Positions 15,560 through 23,287 of a DNA stretch of 31,916 nucleotides are shown one piece after another (position 1 is the first letter of the stretch; each line of letters begins with the position of its first letter). The DNA lies in the NCBI GenBank assembly GCA_934573945.1, contig CAKTMQ010000006.1:1-31916 (forward strand). Reading direction: 5' to 3'. Source of the stretch: an uncultured Oscillospiraceae bacterium. Its GTDB lineage: Bacteria > Bacillota > Clostridia > Oscillospirales > Oscillospiraceae. The translations under genes and the position numbers were made by a program. The notes below the pieces were generated by a model, which was not told the origin of the DNA, searched no databases, and saw only the letters and a program-made list of their open reading frames with translations.

Positions 15560-16426
15560 ATGGGACAGGAATACTGTGTGGCGCGAACGGTGGAAGAGGC
15601 CGTGAGCTTGCTGCGGGAGAAGCGTGGTCGTGTGATCGCCGGCGGGACGGATCTGATGCTGGATCTGCGCAAGGGAAAGAAGCTCAGCGAGATGCTGGTG
15701 GACATCACCGGTATCCCGGAACTTACCGGCGTCTCTATGGAAGCGGATCATATTCGCGTGGGCGCATGCTGTACCTTTGCACAGCTGGAGCGAGATCCCG
15801 TTGTGACACGGTATCTGCCGGCGCTGGCCGCCGGCGCGTCCCGGGTCGGCTCACCGCAGATCCGCAATGTGGCCACCGTGGGCGGCAACGTGGTCAACGC
15901 CATGCCCGCCGCCGACACGGCGGTGGCCTTGGTGGGACTTGGTGCACAGGTGGAGACGGCGGGCATCGGCGGAGGCCGGATACGTCCCATTGAGGCGTGC
16001 TACGAGCGGATCGGCCACTCCGCGGTGGATCCGGAAAAGGAGCTGATTACGGCATTCCGTATCCCGCTGCCGGCGGGCAGGGATTTTAGAAATGGATACA
16101 GGCGTTTTTCCTTGCGGGAGAGCCTGTCGCTGCCGGTGGTGGTGGCCGCCGTAAGTATGGTGCTGGACGGCAATGTGGCGGAAAGCGCACGGATCGTGCT
16201 GGCACCCGCCGGATCGGCGCCCTGGCACGCGGAGACGGCGGAGACGCTGCTGCGGGGGCAGGTCATCACACCTCAGCTGGCTGCGGAGGCCGCAGAACTG
16301 GCGGCGGAAAAGGCGCCTTTCCGGGACAGCCCGGTGCGCTGCTCGGCGGCCTACAAGCGGCTGGTGGCACAGACGATGGTGGAGGAGCTGCTGCTGGCTC
16401 TGCCAGAGGGAACAGACGGAAGGTGA
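15560..16426 (+). CDS. Xanthine dehydrogenase-family FAD-binding subunit 2 (medium chain)
   Basis: A 288-residue FAD subunit, paralogous to the one at 8597. FAD motifs are VIAGGTDL (25-32) and GSPQIRNVATVGGN (97-110), followed by AMPAADT. It opens the second hydroxylase set, arranged medium-small-large without interruption. The start at 15560 has AGGTAGG upstream; a GTG at 15551 is the alternative. Sequence outside the motifs has diverged clearly from subunit 1, so the two sets are old paralogues rather than a recent duplication. Confidence 0.9.
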   Translation: MGQEYCVARTVEEAVSLLREKRGRVIAGGTDLMLDLRKGKKLSEMLVDITGIPELTGVSMEADHIRVGACCTFAQLERDPVVTRYLPALAAGASRVGSPQIRNVATVGGNVVNAMPAADTAVALVGLGAQVETAGIGGGRIRPIEACYERIGHSAVDPEKELITAFRIPLPAGRDFRNGYRRFSLRESLSLPVVVAAVSMVLDGNVAESARIVLAPAGSAPWHAETAETLLRGQVITPQLAAEAAELAAEKAPFRDSPVRCSAAYKRLVAQTMVEELLLALPEGTDGR

Positions 16427-16435
16427 GGTGGGATC

Positions 16436-16909
16436 ATGCAGATCACATTTACATTGAACGGGCGGGAAGCACGCGCCCATATTGAGCCGCAGGACACGCT
16501 TTTGCAGGTGCTGCGGGAGCAGTTCGGACTGCTGGGCACCAAGGAGGCCTGCCGGGAAGGAGAGTGCGGTGCCTGCACGGTTCTCATCGAAGGCGACGCG
16601 GTGGTCTCCTGTATCTATCCGGCGCACAAGGCGGCGGGGAAGTGCATCACGACCATCGAAGGGCTGCGGCAGGGGGACAGGCTCCATCCCATTCAGCAGG
16701 CATTCATCGACACCGGCGCGGTGCAGTGCGGGTACTGCACGCCGGGCATGGTGCTCTCTGCCAAGGCGCTGCTCGACCGGGATCCCGATCCCTCGGAGGA
16801 GACCATCAAGCACGCTATGAGCGGCAATATCTGCCGCTGCACCGGATATACCCGTATTATTCAGGCCGTACAGCTGGCGGCAGAAAGGCTGCGTGAGAAT
16901 GGTGAGTAA
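16436..16909 (+). CDS. Xanthine dehydrogenase-family [2Fe-2S] subunit 2 (small chain)
   Basis: A 157-residue subunit with two 2Fe-2S sites: C39, C44, C47, C59 (CREGECGAC..C) and C98, C101, C133, C135 (CGYC...CRC). It lies 9 nt after the FAD subunit with AGGTGGG as ribosome site, and its end overlaps the start of the large subunit by 11 nt. It passes electrons from the second molybdenum centre to FAD subunit 2. Confidence 0.92.
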   Translation: MQITFTLNGREARAHIEPQDTLLQVLREQFGLLGTKEACREGECGACTVLIEGDAVVSCIYPAHKAAGKCITTIEGLRQGDRLHPIQQAFIDTGAVQCGYCTPGMVLSAKALLDRDPDPSEETIKHAMSGNICRCTGYTRIIQAVQLAAERLRENGE

Positions 16910-19202
16910 ACAGCGAACCGTACCGGCTGCGACGCTGGTGGGACAGAGCGTTTCCCGCGTGGATGCCTATGAGAAAGTTACCGGCTATGCGCGCTTTACC
17001 ATTGACCAGCATGAGCCGGGAATGCTCTACGCCAAGGTGCTGCGCAGTCCCTATCCCCATGCCCGGGTGGTATCCATTGATACCGGGGAAGCAGAAAAAA
17101 TGTACGGAGTTGAGGCGGTGATCCACTGCTTCAACACCACGGATAAAGTTTTCAACTGGACCAATGAACCGGTGCAGTCTCCGCCATATTTCAACATCGT
17201 CAAGGATCAGCAGTTCTTCAGTCGGGAGCTGCGGTATGTGGGCGATGAGGTGTGCGCCGTTGCCGCCATCTCCGAGGAGATCGCGGAAGCGGCGCTGCAG
17301 GTCATTCATGTGACATATGAGCAGCTGCCGGCCGTTCTCAACGCGGAGGATGCGGCGGCAGCAGACGCGCCGATCCTGCACCCGCTGGTCAACGCCGAGA
17401 CCAATGTGGCCTTTTCCAGCGCCAACCGGGTGGGCAATGTGGAGGAGGCCATGGCGCAGTGCGCCGCGGTGGTGGATGAGCACTTCCGGGTCAGTGTGCA
17501 GAAGCAGATGCAGCTGGAGATGCAGAACGCTCTGGCATATTTTTCCGGTGACGGCAAGGTGACGGTGTGGTCACCGACCCAGTCGCCGGCACTGGCGCAG
17601 CGGCTGGTCAGCTGGATCTGCGACATCCCCATGAGCAAGGTGCGCATCGTCAATCCCGGCTACGTGGGCGGCGCTTTCGGCGTGCGTATCGGTTTGAGCG
17701 GCAAGGCGGAGATCTACGCAGTGGAGCTGGCCAGACGCACCGGCAAGCCGGTGAAGCTGGTCTATGACCGGCATGAGGACATGATCGCCTCGGAGGCGCG
17801 CCACAGCGGCAAACTCCACATTCAGCTGGGCTGCGATGCGCAGGGACATCTGCTGGCGCTGAGAGGCCGGGGCTTTATGGAGGCGGGCGCTTACGCCCTG
17901 TCCAGCGCCAGCCTGTGCGGCGCCATGGCCTCCCGGATACAGACGGTATATCATATTCCCCATGTGGACTATCTGGGGCAGGCGGTGTATACCAACACCA
18001 CCCCCGGCGGCGCGCAGCGAGGCTATGGTGCGCCGCAGCCGCAATTTGCCATGGAAAACGCCGTCAACCGCCTGGCGGAAAAGATGCACATGGATCCGGT
18101 GGAATTCCGCAAGATCAACGTGATGCAGCCGGGCGACCCGTGGATGGTGGACTACGACCTGCGCTCCACCGGTATGATCGAGTGCTTGGAGCGGGGCGCG
18201 GCGATGATCGGCTGGCAAGAACGCAAAAGCGTGCGTACCGGAAGATACCGTCACGGCTTCGGCGTGGCCTGCGGCAACCACATCAGCAGCGGCTATCCCT
18301 TCCAGATCGAGCACTCCAATATTTTCATCTGTATGAACTACGACGGTACCATCCAGTTTTCCACCGGACTGATGGAGATGGGTACCGGACTGAAAACCAC
18401 GCTGATCCAGGTGGCGGCAGAGGTGCTGGGGACGGATATGGCACATATCTCCGCCACCATGGCGGACACCAATATCAATCTGGCGGACATGGGCGCACAG
18501 GCCAGCCGCGGCCTCTATGTGGTGGGACACGCCGTGAAGAACGCGGCGGAGAACCTGCGCCGGGAGATCCTGCAGTATGCGGAGCAGCGTCTGCATATGG
18601 AGGAGGGATCGCTTCAGATGAAGGATTCTGCCATCTGTGACCGGGACGGTAATGTCTGCTTTACACTGCAGCAGATCGCCCGGGACGCGGACGACCATAT
18701 GCTGCAGTTTTCGGCCATTGGCAAGTACATCTCCTACAATGCGGTGCCTTGGCACGCCCACTTTGCCGAGGTCACGGTGGACACCCTGACCGGCAAGGTG
18801 CGGGTGGATCGGTTCGTGGCGGTGCACGATGTGGGACGCGCCATCAACCCGGACATCGTCAAGGGACAGATCGAGGGCGGCGTGGTCATGGGGATCGGCT
18901 ATGCGCTGTCGGAGCAGATAGAATACGGTGCCGACGGCCGTCAGCTCAACGATGAGCTGCACAAGTATATGCTGCCGGTGGCCGCCGATTTCGGCACCAT
19001 CGAGGCATCCATCGTGGAGAGCGTGGAGGTCAGCGGACCTTTCGGTGCCAAGGGTGTTTCGGAATCGCCGGTGGGCACTGTGGCGCCTGCCGTTGCGGCG
19101 GCTATCCATGACGCCACCGGCGTGTGGCTGAACGAGACGCCCATGACGCCGGAGAAGGTGCTGTTCGCTCTGCGGCGTTACGCGAAGGAGAGCGGCATAT
19201 GA
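16899..19202 (+). CDS. Molybdenum hydroxylase large subunit 2 with altered substrate pocket
   Basis: A 767-residue molybdopterin-binding large subunit of the xanthine dehydrogenase family. Cofactor motifs are present: GGAFGVRIG (257-265), GGAQRGYG with R374, MGTGLKT and GAKGVSESP with E722, the probable catalytic Glu. Aligned with bovine xanthine oxidase, the position of Glu802 is Ile264 and that of Arg880 is Ala342, so both residues that hold a purine are missing. The GQG stretch seen in the first enzyme (ENGQGLRT) is GTG here. Hydroxylation of a different heterocycle or aldehyde-like intermediate is therefore more likely than of xanthine. The start at 16899 is chosen for AAAGG 10 nt upstream; GTG at 16893 is possible. 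The stop overlaps the hydantoinase start (ATGA). Confidence 0.88.
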   Translation: MVSKQRTVPAATLVGQSVSRVDAYEKVTGYARFTIDQHEPGMLYAKVLRSPYPHARVVSIDTGEAEKMYGVEAVIHCFNTTDKVFNWTNEPVQSPPYFNIVKDQQFFSRELRYVGDEVCAVAAISEEIAEAALQVIHVTYEQLPAVLNAEDAAAADAPILHPLVNAETNVAFSSANRVGNVEEAMAQCAAVVDEHFRVSVQKQMQLEMQNALAYFSGDGKVTVWSPTQSPALAQRLVSWICDIPMSKVRIVNPGYVGGAFGVRIGLSGKAEIYAVELARRTGKPVKLVYDRHEDMIASEARHSGKLHIQLGCDAQGHLLALRGRGFMEAGAYALSSASLCGAMASRIQTVYHIPHVDYLGQAVYTNTTPGGAQRGYGAPQPQFAMENAVNRLAEKMHMDPVEFRKINVMQPGDPWMVDYDLRSTGMIECLERGAAMIGWQERKSVRTGRYRHGFGVACGNHISSGYPFQIEHSNIFICMNYDGTIQFSTGLMEMGTGLKTTLIQVAAEVLGTDMAHISATMADTNINLADMGAQASRGLYVVGHAVKNAAENLRREILQYAEQRLHMEEGSLQMKDSAICDRDGNVCFTLQQIARDADDHMLQFSAIGKYISYNAVPWHAHFAEVTVDTLTGKVRVDRFVAVHDVGRAINPDIVKGQIEGGVVMGIGYALSEQIEYGADGRQLNDELHKYMLPVAADFGTIEASIVESVEVSGPFGAKGVSESPVGTVAPAVAAAIHDATGVWLNETPMTPEKVLFALRRYAKESGI

Positions 19203-20560
19203 CAACGAGGATCATAAACGGACAGCTGGTCACGGAAAACGGTGTGACCCGGCAGGATCTTGCCGTCCGGGACGGAAAGATCTGCGCCATCGGTACGGCA
19301 CTTCCTGCCATAGAGGGGGAGACCTGCATCGATGCTGCGGGCAAGCTGATATTTCCCGGGATGATCGACAGCCATGTGCACTACTATGCGCCCTGCGGCG
19401 ACGGTTACACGGTGGATGATTTCCGCAGCGGTACCACCGGCGCCGTCTGCGGCGGTGTGACCACTATTGTGGACTATGCCTTCCCCCGGCCGGGGATGGA
19501 TCTGCGGCAGTCGTTGGAGGCGCGGAAGCGGGAAGCGCAGGGCTATAGCTTCTGTGATTACACCTTTCACAGTGAGATCATGGGGGAGTACGGCTTTTCA
19601 CCGGAGGCACTGGTTGCTGTCCGGGAGGCCGGCATCCTGTCGCTGAAAGGCTATACCACCTACGGGGCGGATCAGCTGACCTACCCGCAGTTTGAAGAGC
19701 TGATGCGGCAGATCAAGCCGCTGGGGCTGCGGCTGACGGTGCATGCGGAGGATGACGCCGTGTGCCAGCGGGAGAAGGAGCGCTGCATCGTGACCGGACA
19801 GTGCGACTGCAGCTGCCATGCAAAAAGCCGTCCTGGGGCGGCGGAGGTCACGGCGGTGGAGAAGCTGCTGGCGCTGGCAGAGAAAACCGGCGCCGGATTG
19901 CACATCGTCCATGTGTCCACCGGCGAAGCCGCGGCGCGGATCGCAGCGGCCAAAAAGTGTGGCGTGGACGTGACCTGCGAGACCTGCCCCCACTATCTGC
20001 TGCTGACGGAGGCGTGCTATCGCCGTCCGGACGGCGCAGCCTATATCATGACGCCGCCGCTGCGGACGGCTCGGGACAACGAACAGCTGTGGCAGAGGGC
20101 CTGTGACGGCACCATCAACAGCATCGTCAGCGATCACTGCGCATTTCCTCTGCAGGAAAAACTGGCAGCAAAGAGCTGTTTTGCGGCGCTGCCGGGGATC
20201 CCCGGTACGGAGACCATCTTTCCACTGCTCTATACGGAGGGCAGAAGGAGAGGACTGACCGTGCAGGACATTGTACGGCTGTTCAGTGCTGAACCGGCGC
20301 GGCTGTTCGGCCTGTATCCCCGCAAGGGGTGTCTGGCGGTCGGCAGTGACGCCGATCTGTTCATGCTGGATCCGGAAGCGCGGGGGGCGCTGACCTGGAA
20401 GGATCTCCACTCCCGCAGTGGGTATACCGTCTATGAAGGCTGGGAGACCGAAGGACGGATCGAACTGGTCATGCGGCGAGGTAAGATCATCATGCGGCAT
20501 GGCCGGATGCAGGAGACGAGCCCCGGCGGGGTGTTTCTGCCCTGCTGTCAGAACAGTTAA
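19199..20560 (+). CDS. hydA: Dihydropyrimidinase/hydantoinase-family amidohydrolase
   Basis: A 453-residue cyclic amidohydrolase that opens dihydropyrimidine, hydantoin or related rings at an amide bond. The two-metal site is complete: H59 and H61 in DSHVHYY, K150 (expected carboxylated) in LSLKGYTTY, H182 in TVHAEDD, H238 in HIVHVST and D312 in SDHCAF. The start ATG overlaps the stop of molybdenum subunit 2, so the two are probably made together and may act in sequence. HydA-type enzymes accompany ygeY and xdh in purine-degrading clusters. The region 195-212 is Cys-rich (CDCSCHAK), which is unusual for the family. Confidence 0.9.
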   Translation: MTTRIINGQLVTENGVTRQDLAVRDGKICAIGTALPAIEGETCIDAAGKLIFPGMIDSHVHYYAPCGDGYTVDDFRSGTTGAVCGGVTTIVDYAFPRPGMDLRQSLEARKREAQGYSFCDYTFHSEIMGEYGFSPEALVAVREAGILSLKGYTTYGADQLTYPQFEELMRQIKPLGLRLTVHAEDDAVCQREKERCIVTGQCDCSCHAKSRPGAAEVTAVEKLLALAEKTGAGLHIVHVSTGEAAARIAAAKKCGVDVTCETCPHYLLLTEACYRRPDGAAYIMTPPLRTARDNEQLWQRACDGTINSIVSDHCAFPLQEKLAAKSCFAALPGIPGTETIFPLLYTEGRRRGLTVQDIVRLFSAEPARLFGLYPRKGCLAVGSDADLFMLDPEARGALTWKDLHSRSGYTVYEGWETEGRIELVMRRGKIIMRHGRMQETSPGGVFLPCCQNS

Positions 20561-20597
20561 AGAAATGACCCGAGGACAAAAAGGGAGGTTTAAGACG

Positions 20598-21590
20598 ATG
20601 GACATCTTATATCCTGTGGTGGATCTGCACGCGGACACACCTGAGTTTGTGATGACGCCCTACCGCTCACAGGGCAACACCCTGCGGCACAGCAAGGGGC
20701 ATCTGGACATCCCGCGCCTGCGGGCGGCCAACTCACTGGTGCAGGCCATGGCCATCTTTGCCCCCGCCCACCGGCTGCCCTATATGCCGGAGGAATACCG
20801 GGACGACGTGTACTTTGCCGAGGTCTACGGGGCGTTTCATCAGGCGCTGGTATCCTATCAGGCGGACGTTGCGCCGGTGTATACCTATGAGGACATTGCC
20901 CGGAACAGCTGGGAGGGAAAGCTGTCGCTGCTGCTGACGCTGGAGGACGGCGCCGTGATCCAGGGCGAGATGGGGCGGCTGGAGATGCTGAAGAATCTGG
21001 GCGTGCGGATCATCACGCTGACCTGGAACTATGCCAACTGCCTGGGTGCACCCAATTCCCGGGATCCGGAGGTGATGGCTGCCGGACTGACGGACTTTGG
21101 CCGGGAGGCGGTCAGCCGCATGGAGAAGCTGGGTGTGATCGTGGATGTGTCCCACCTCTCTGACGGTGGATTCTGGGACGTGGTACAGCTGAGCCGGAAG
21201 CCCTTTGTGGCATCTCACAGCGGCTGCCGTGCGCTGCATGATCACCCCCGCAATCTGACGGACGAGATGCTGCGTGCCATCGGCAATCATGGCGGCGTGG
21301 TGGGCACCACTTTCTGCGCCATGTTTCTCAGCCCGGATGAGCAGATGGCGCATATAGACGACATTGTGCGGCATATGCAGCATATCCGGGAGAAGGCGGG
21401 CATCGATGCGTTGGCGCTGGGCTCGGATTTCGACGGCATCGAGAATCAGCTGGAGTTCGGTGATTTTGCCGGTTTGCCGCTGCTGTTCCGCGCCTGTGAG
21501 AAGGTGTTTACGCCGGCGGAGATGGACAAGATCACCCATGACAATGCGCTGCGGGTATTCCGGGAGTGTTTTCCGCGTGATGCAAAGTGA
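20598..21590 (+). CDS. M19 family membrane (renal-type) dipeptidase homologue
   Basis: A 330-residue metallodipeptidase of peptidase family M19. Expected zinc ligands are H11 and D13 in DLHADT, E116 in LTLEDG, H186 in VSHLSDG and H207 in SHSGCR; 'ALGSDFDG' near the end is also conserved. No signal peptide is visible, so it is probably cytoplasmic. GGGAGG 9 nt upstream supports the start at 20598. M19 enzymes cleave dipeptides, preferring a C-terminal D-residue, and some act on other small amides. As the last gene of the operon it may hydrolyse an amide product of the ring-opening steps; that is inference. Confidence 0.87.
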   Translation: MDILYPVVDLHADTPEFVMTPYRSQGNTLRHSKGHLDIPRLRAANSLVQAMAIFAPAHRLPYMPEEYRDDVYFAEVYGAFHQALVSYQADVAPVYTYEDIARNSWEGKLSLLLTLEDGAVIQGEMGRLEMLKNLGVRIITLTWNYANCLGAPNSRDPEVMAAGLTDFGREAVSRMEKLGVIVDVSHLSDGGFWDVVQLSRKPFVASHSGCRALHDHPRNLTDEMLRAIGNHGGVVGTTFCAMFLSPDEQMAHIDDIVRHMQHIREKAGIDALALGSDFDGIENQLEFGDFAGLPLLFRACEKVFTPAEMDKITHDNALRVFRECFPRDAK

Positions 21591-21599
21591 GTAAGAGAA

Positions 21600-21638
21600 A
21601 CATAGCCGGCAGCGGATCGAAAAAGCTGCCGGCTATGT
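21600..21638. terminator. Hairpin between convergent operon end and lysR
   Basis: A perfect 14-bp stem (21600-21613 with 21625-21638) with an 11-nt loop lies 9 nt after the dipeptidase stop and 20 nt before the lysR stop. There is no clear T-run on the plus side and a T-rich stretch on the minus side. It probably ends both units. Confidence 0.65.
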
Positions 21639-21658
21639 CTGTATGTCCCATATTGCGG

Positions 21659-22561
21659 TCATTTTTCCTTTGTAGGTGAGGGGGCTTCGGTTTGCAGGAT
21701 CTCTTTGGCACATTCGATGAACTTGCGGGTGGCAAAGGAGGCCTCCTGCATGGAGGGAACGGCCACGCCCAGCGAGATATACTGGGGCGGGTCGAAGGGT
21801 ACCTCCCGGACGGCTCCGTGCCACTCGCGGGACATCAGCCGCTGCTCGAAGCTGATCCCCAGTCCTGCCTCTACCATTTTATAGGTGGAGTAGCAGTCGT
21901 CAGTGGTGAAACCCACTTTGGGTGTGAGGTGCGCCTTGTTCAGCAGACGATCCTGATCGGTATCGTGGTTGGGAAAGGTGAGGATGATGGACGACTCATT
22001 CTGCAGGTTTTCCAGCGGGTAGCTGGGCTGGTCGGCATAGGGATGCCCTACGGGCAGCAGCGCCACCATTTCATCCTCCATCAGCGGGATCCAATCGCAC
22101 CAGACCTGCTTGAACAGCTCACCGCAGAAACAGCAGTCCACCGAGCGCTCATTGAGCCATTTGGTCATCTCCTGATTGCCGCCTTTGAGCAGATTGATGG
22201 TGATGTGGGGATAACGGGTCTGGAAGCGCCGGATAATGGTGGGCATCAGCATGGCGGAGATGCTGCGGTATACGCCGATGGTCAGGGTGCCGATCTCAAT
22301 GCCGTTGATGTCCCGGCTGAGCTGTTCGATGCGGCGGCTTACCCGCACCAGATCCCGAAAGACGGGCAGCATAATGGTGCCGTTCCCGGTGAGGACGACG
22401 CCCTTTTTGGAGCGGACAAACAGCGGAAATCCCAGCTCTTCCTCCAGAGAATTAATCATGCGCGTTACGCCTGACTGCGTATAGCCGAAGGCTTCGCCGG
22501 CGGCAGTAAAGCTGCCGCGGTCAACAGCGGCCAGAAAAATTTCACATTTTACCGTATCCAT
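21659..22561 (-). CDS. LysR-family transcriptional regulator
   Basis: A 300-residue LysR regulator. Residues 1-60 are the winged helix-turn-helix (FLAAVDRGSFTAAGEAFGYTQ, SGVTRMINSLEEELG, PLFVR), the rest is the effector-binding domain. It is divergent from the ridA operon and convergent with the catabolic operon, so it could control either. GAGGGG precedes the ATG at 22561. Its own promoter spans a 21-bp dyad, suggesting autoregulation. The ligand is unknown. Confidence 0.93.
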   Translation of the reverse strand: MDTVKCEIFLAAVDRGSFTAAGEAFGYTQSGVTRMINSLEEELGFPLFVRSKKGVVLTGNGTIMLPVFRDLVRVSRRIEQLSRDINGIEIGTLTIGVYRSISAMLMPTIIRRFQTRYPHITINLLKGGNQEMTKWLNERSVDCCFCGELFKQVWCDWIPLMEDEMVALLPVGHPYADQPSYPLENLQNESSIILTFPNHDTDQDRLLNKAHLTPKVGFTTDDCYSTYKMVEAGLGISFEQRLMSREWHGAVREVPFDPPQYISLGVAVPSMQEASFATRKFIECAKEILQTEAPSPTKEK

Positions 22562-22595
22562 GGTGCTGATCCCCTCTTCTTATCATGACAATGAC

Positions 22596-22624
22596 ATTAT
22601 ATCATTTCAAACATGATATTTCAA
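22596..22624 (-). promoter_or_regulatory. Predicted lysR promoter
   Basis: On the minus strand TTGAAA (22624-22619), a 17-nt spacer and a perfect TATAAT (22601-22596) lie about 35 nt upstream of the lysR start. The spacer is filled by the operator-like dyad at 22599-22619. Confidence 0.7.
22599..22619. promoter_or_regulatory. Operator-like dyad ATATCAT-N7-ATGATAT
   Basis: A perfect 7-bp inverted repeat with a 7-nt spacer lies inside the lysR promoter. Related TCATGA/CATGAT elements occur at 22583-22588 and 22633-22639, spaced around it. The pattern suits binding of LysR tetramers between the divergent lysR and ridA genes. I cannot place a convincing ridA promoter in the rest of 22625-22810. 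Confidence 0.5.
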
Positions 22625-22810
22625 CTCTTTTCTCATGATGGAAATTGTACTAATATGACTATATACAGGTACTGAGATGCACCGGACGATGCCGCTTTTG
22701 ACCTCTGAAAAACGCTGTACAGGATACGAAAACAAAAATACTGCGATATGCTGGATACATTAAGAGAGAAAAAACTGCGTGATGTACGCATCTTATTTTA
22801 GGAGGTTATT

Positions 22811-23272
22811 ATGAACGTTTACGAGAATCTGAAAAAGGCAGGGATCGAGCTGCCGGAGAAGTTGGCTGCGGCCGGCCTGTACAAGCCTGTGAACCAGACG
22901 GGGAATCTGCTGTTCGTTTCCGGACAGGGCAGCATGGACAAGGGTGTTCATCTCACCGGCCGTGTGGGCGTGGATGTGACCGTGGAGCAGGCGCAGTATG
23001 CCGCCCGTGTGTGCGCCATCAATACGCTCTCCGCGCTGGAGGCCTATCTGGGTGACCTGAACCGCATCAAGAAGTGCGTGAAGATCCTGGCCTTTGTGGC
23101 CGGTGCCGACGACTTTGCCGGTCAGGCACAGGTGGTCAACGGCGCTTCTCAGGTCTTTATCGACGCCTTTGGCGAGGAAGGCCGCCACGCCAGATCTGCC
23201 ATCGGCACCAACAGTCTGCCGCTGGGTCTGACCGTGGAAGTGGAGTCCATTTTCGAGATCAACGAGGACTGA
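22811..23272 (+). CDS. ridA: RidA/YjgF-family enamine/imine deaminase
   Basis: A 153-residue YjgF/RidA-family protein. 'GNLLFVSGQGSMDKG' and the C-terminal 'HARSAIGTNSLPLGLTVEVE' are the family signatures; R128 in that stretch matches the conserved catalytic Arg. RidA enzymes hydrolyse reactive 2-aminoacrylate and other enamines made by PLP enzymes. The next gene encodes such a PLP enzyme, which fits. AGGAGG lies 5 nt before the ATG. It is the first gene of a four-gene operon and divergent from lysR. Confidence 0.9.
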   Translation: MNVYENLKKAGIELPEKLAAAGLYKPVNQTGNLLFVSGQGSMDKGVHLTGRVGVDVTVEQAQYAARVCAINTLSALEAYLGDLNRIKKCVKILAFVAGADDFAGQAQVVNGASQVFIDAFGEEGRHARSAIGTNSLPLGLTVEVESIFEINED

Positions 23273-23287
23273 GAGGAGGATGCTGTC

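Noticed and set aside
13369..15708. Very long open frame on the minus strand opposite the ATPase and permease genes
   Set aside because: It is rich in His, Gln and Arg without family motifs and mirrors the codon bias of clear plus-strand genes. The same applies to long antisense frames at 6020-7519, 17571-19205, 25505-27175 and 27206-29140.
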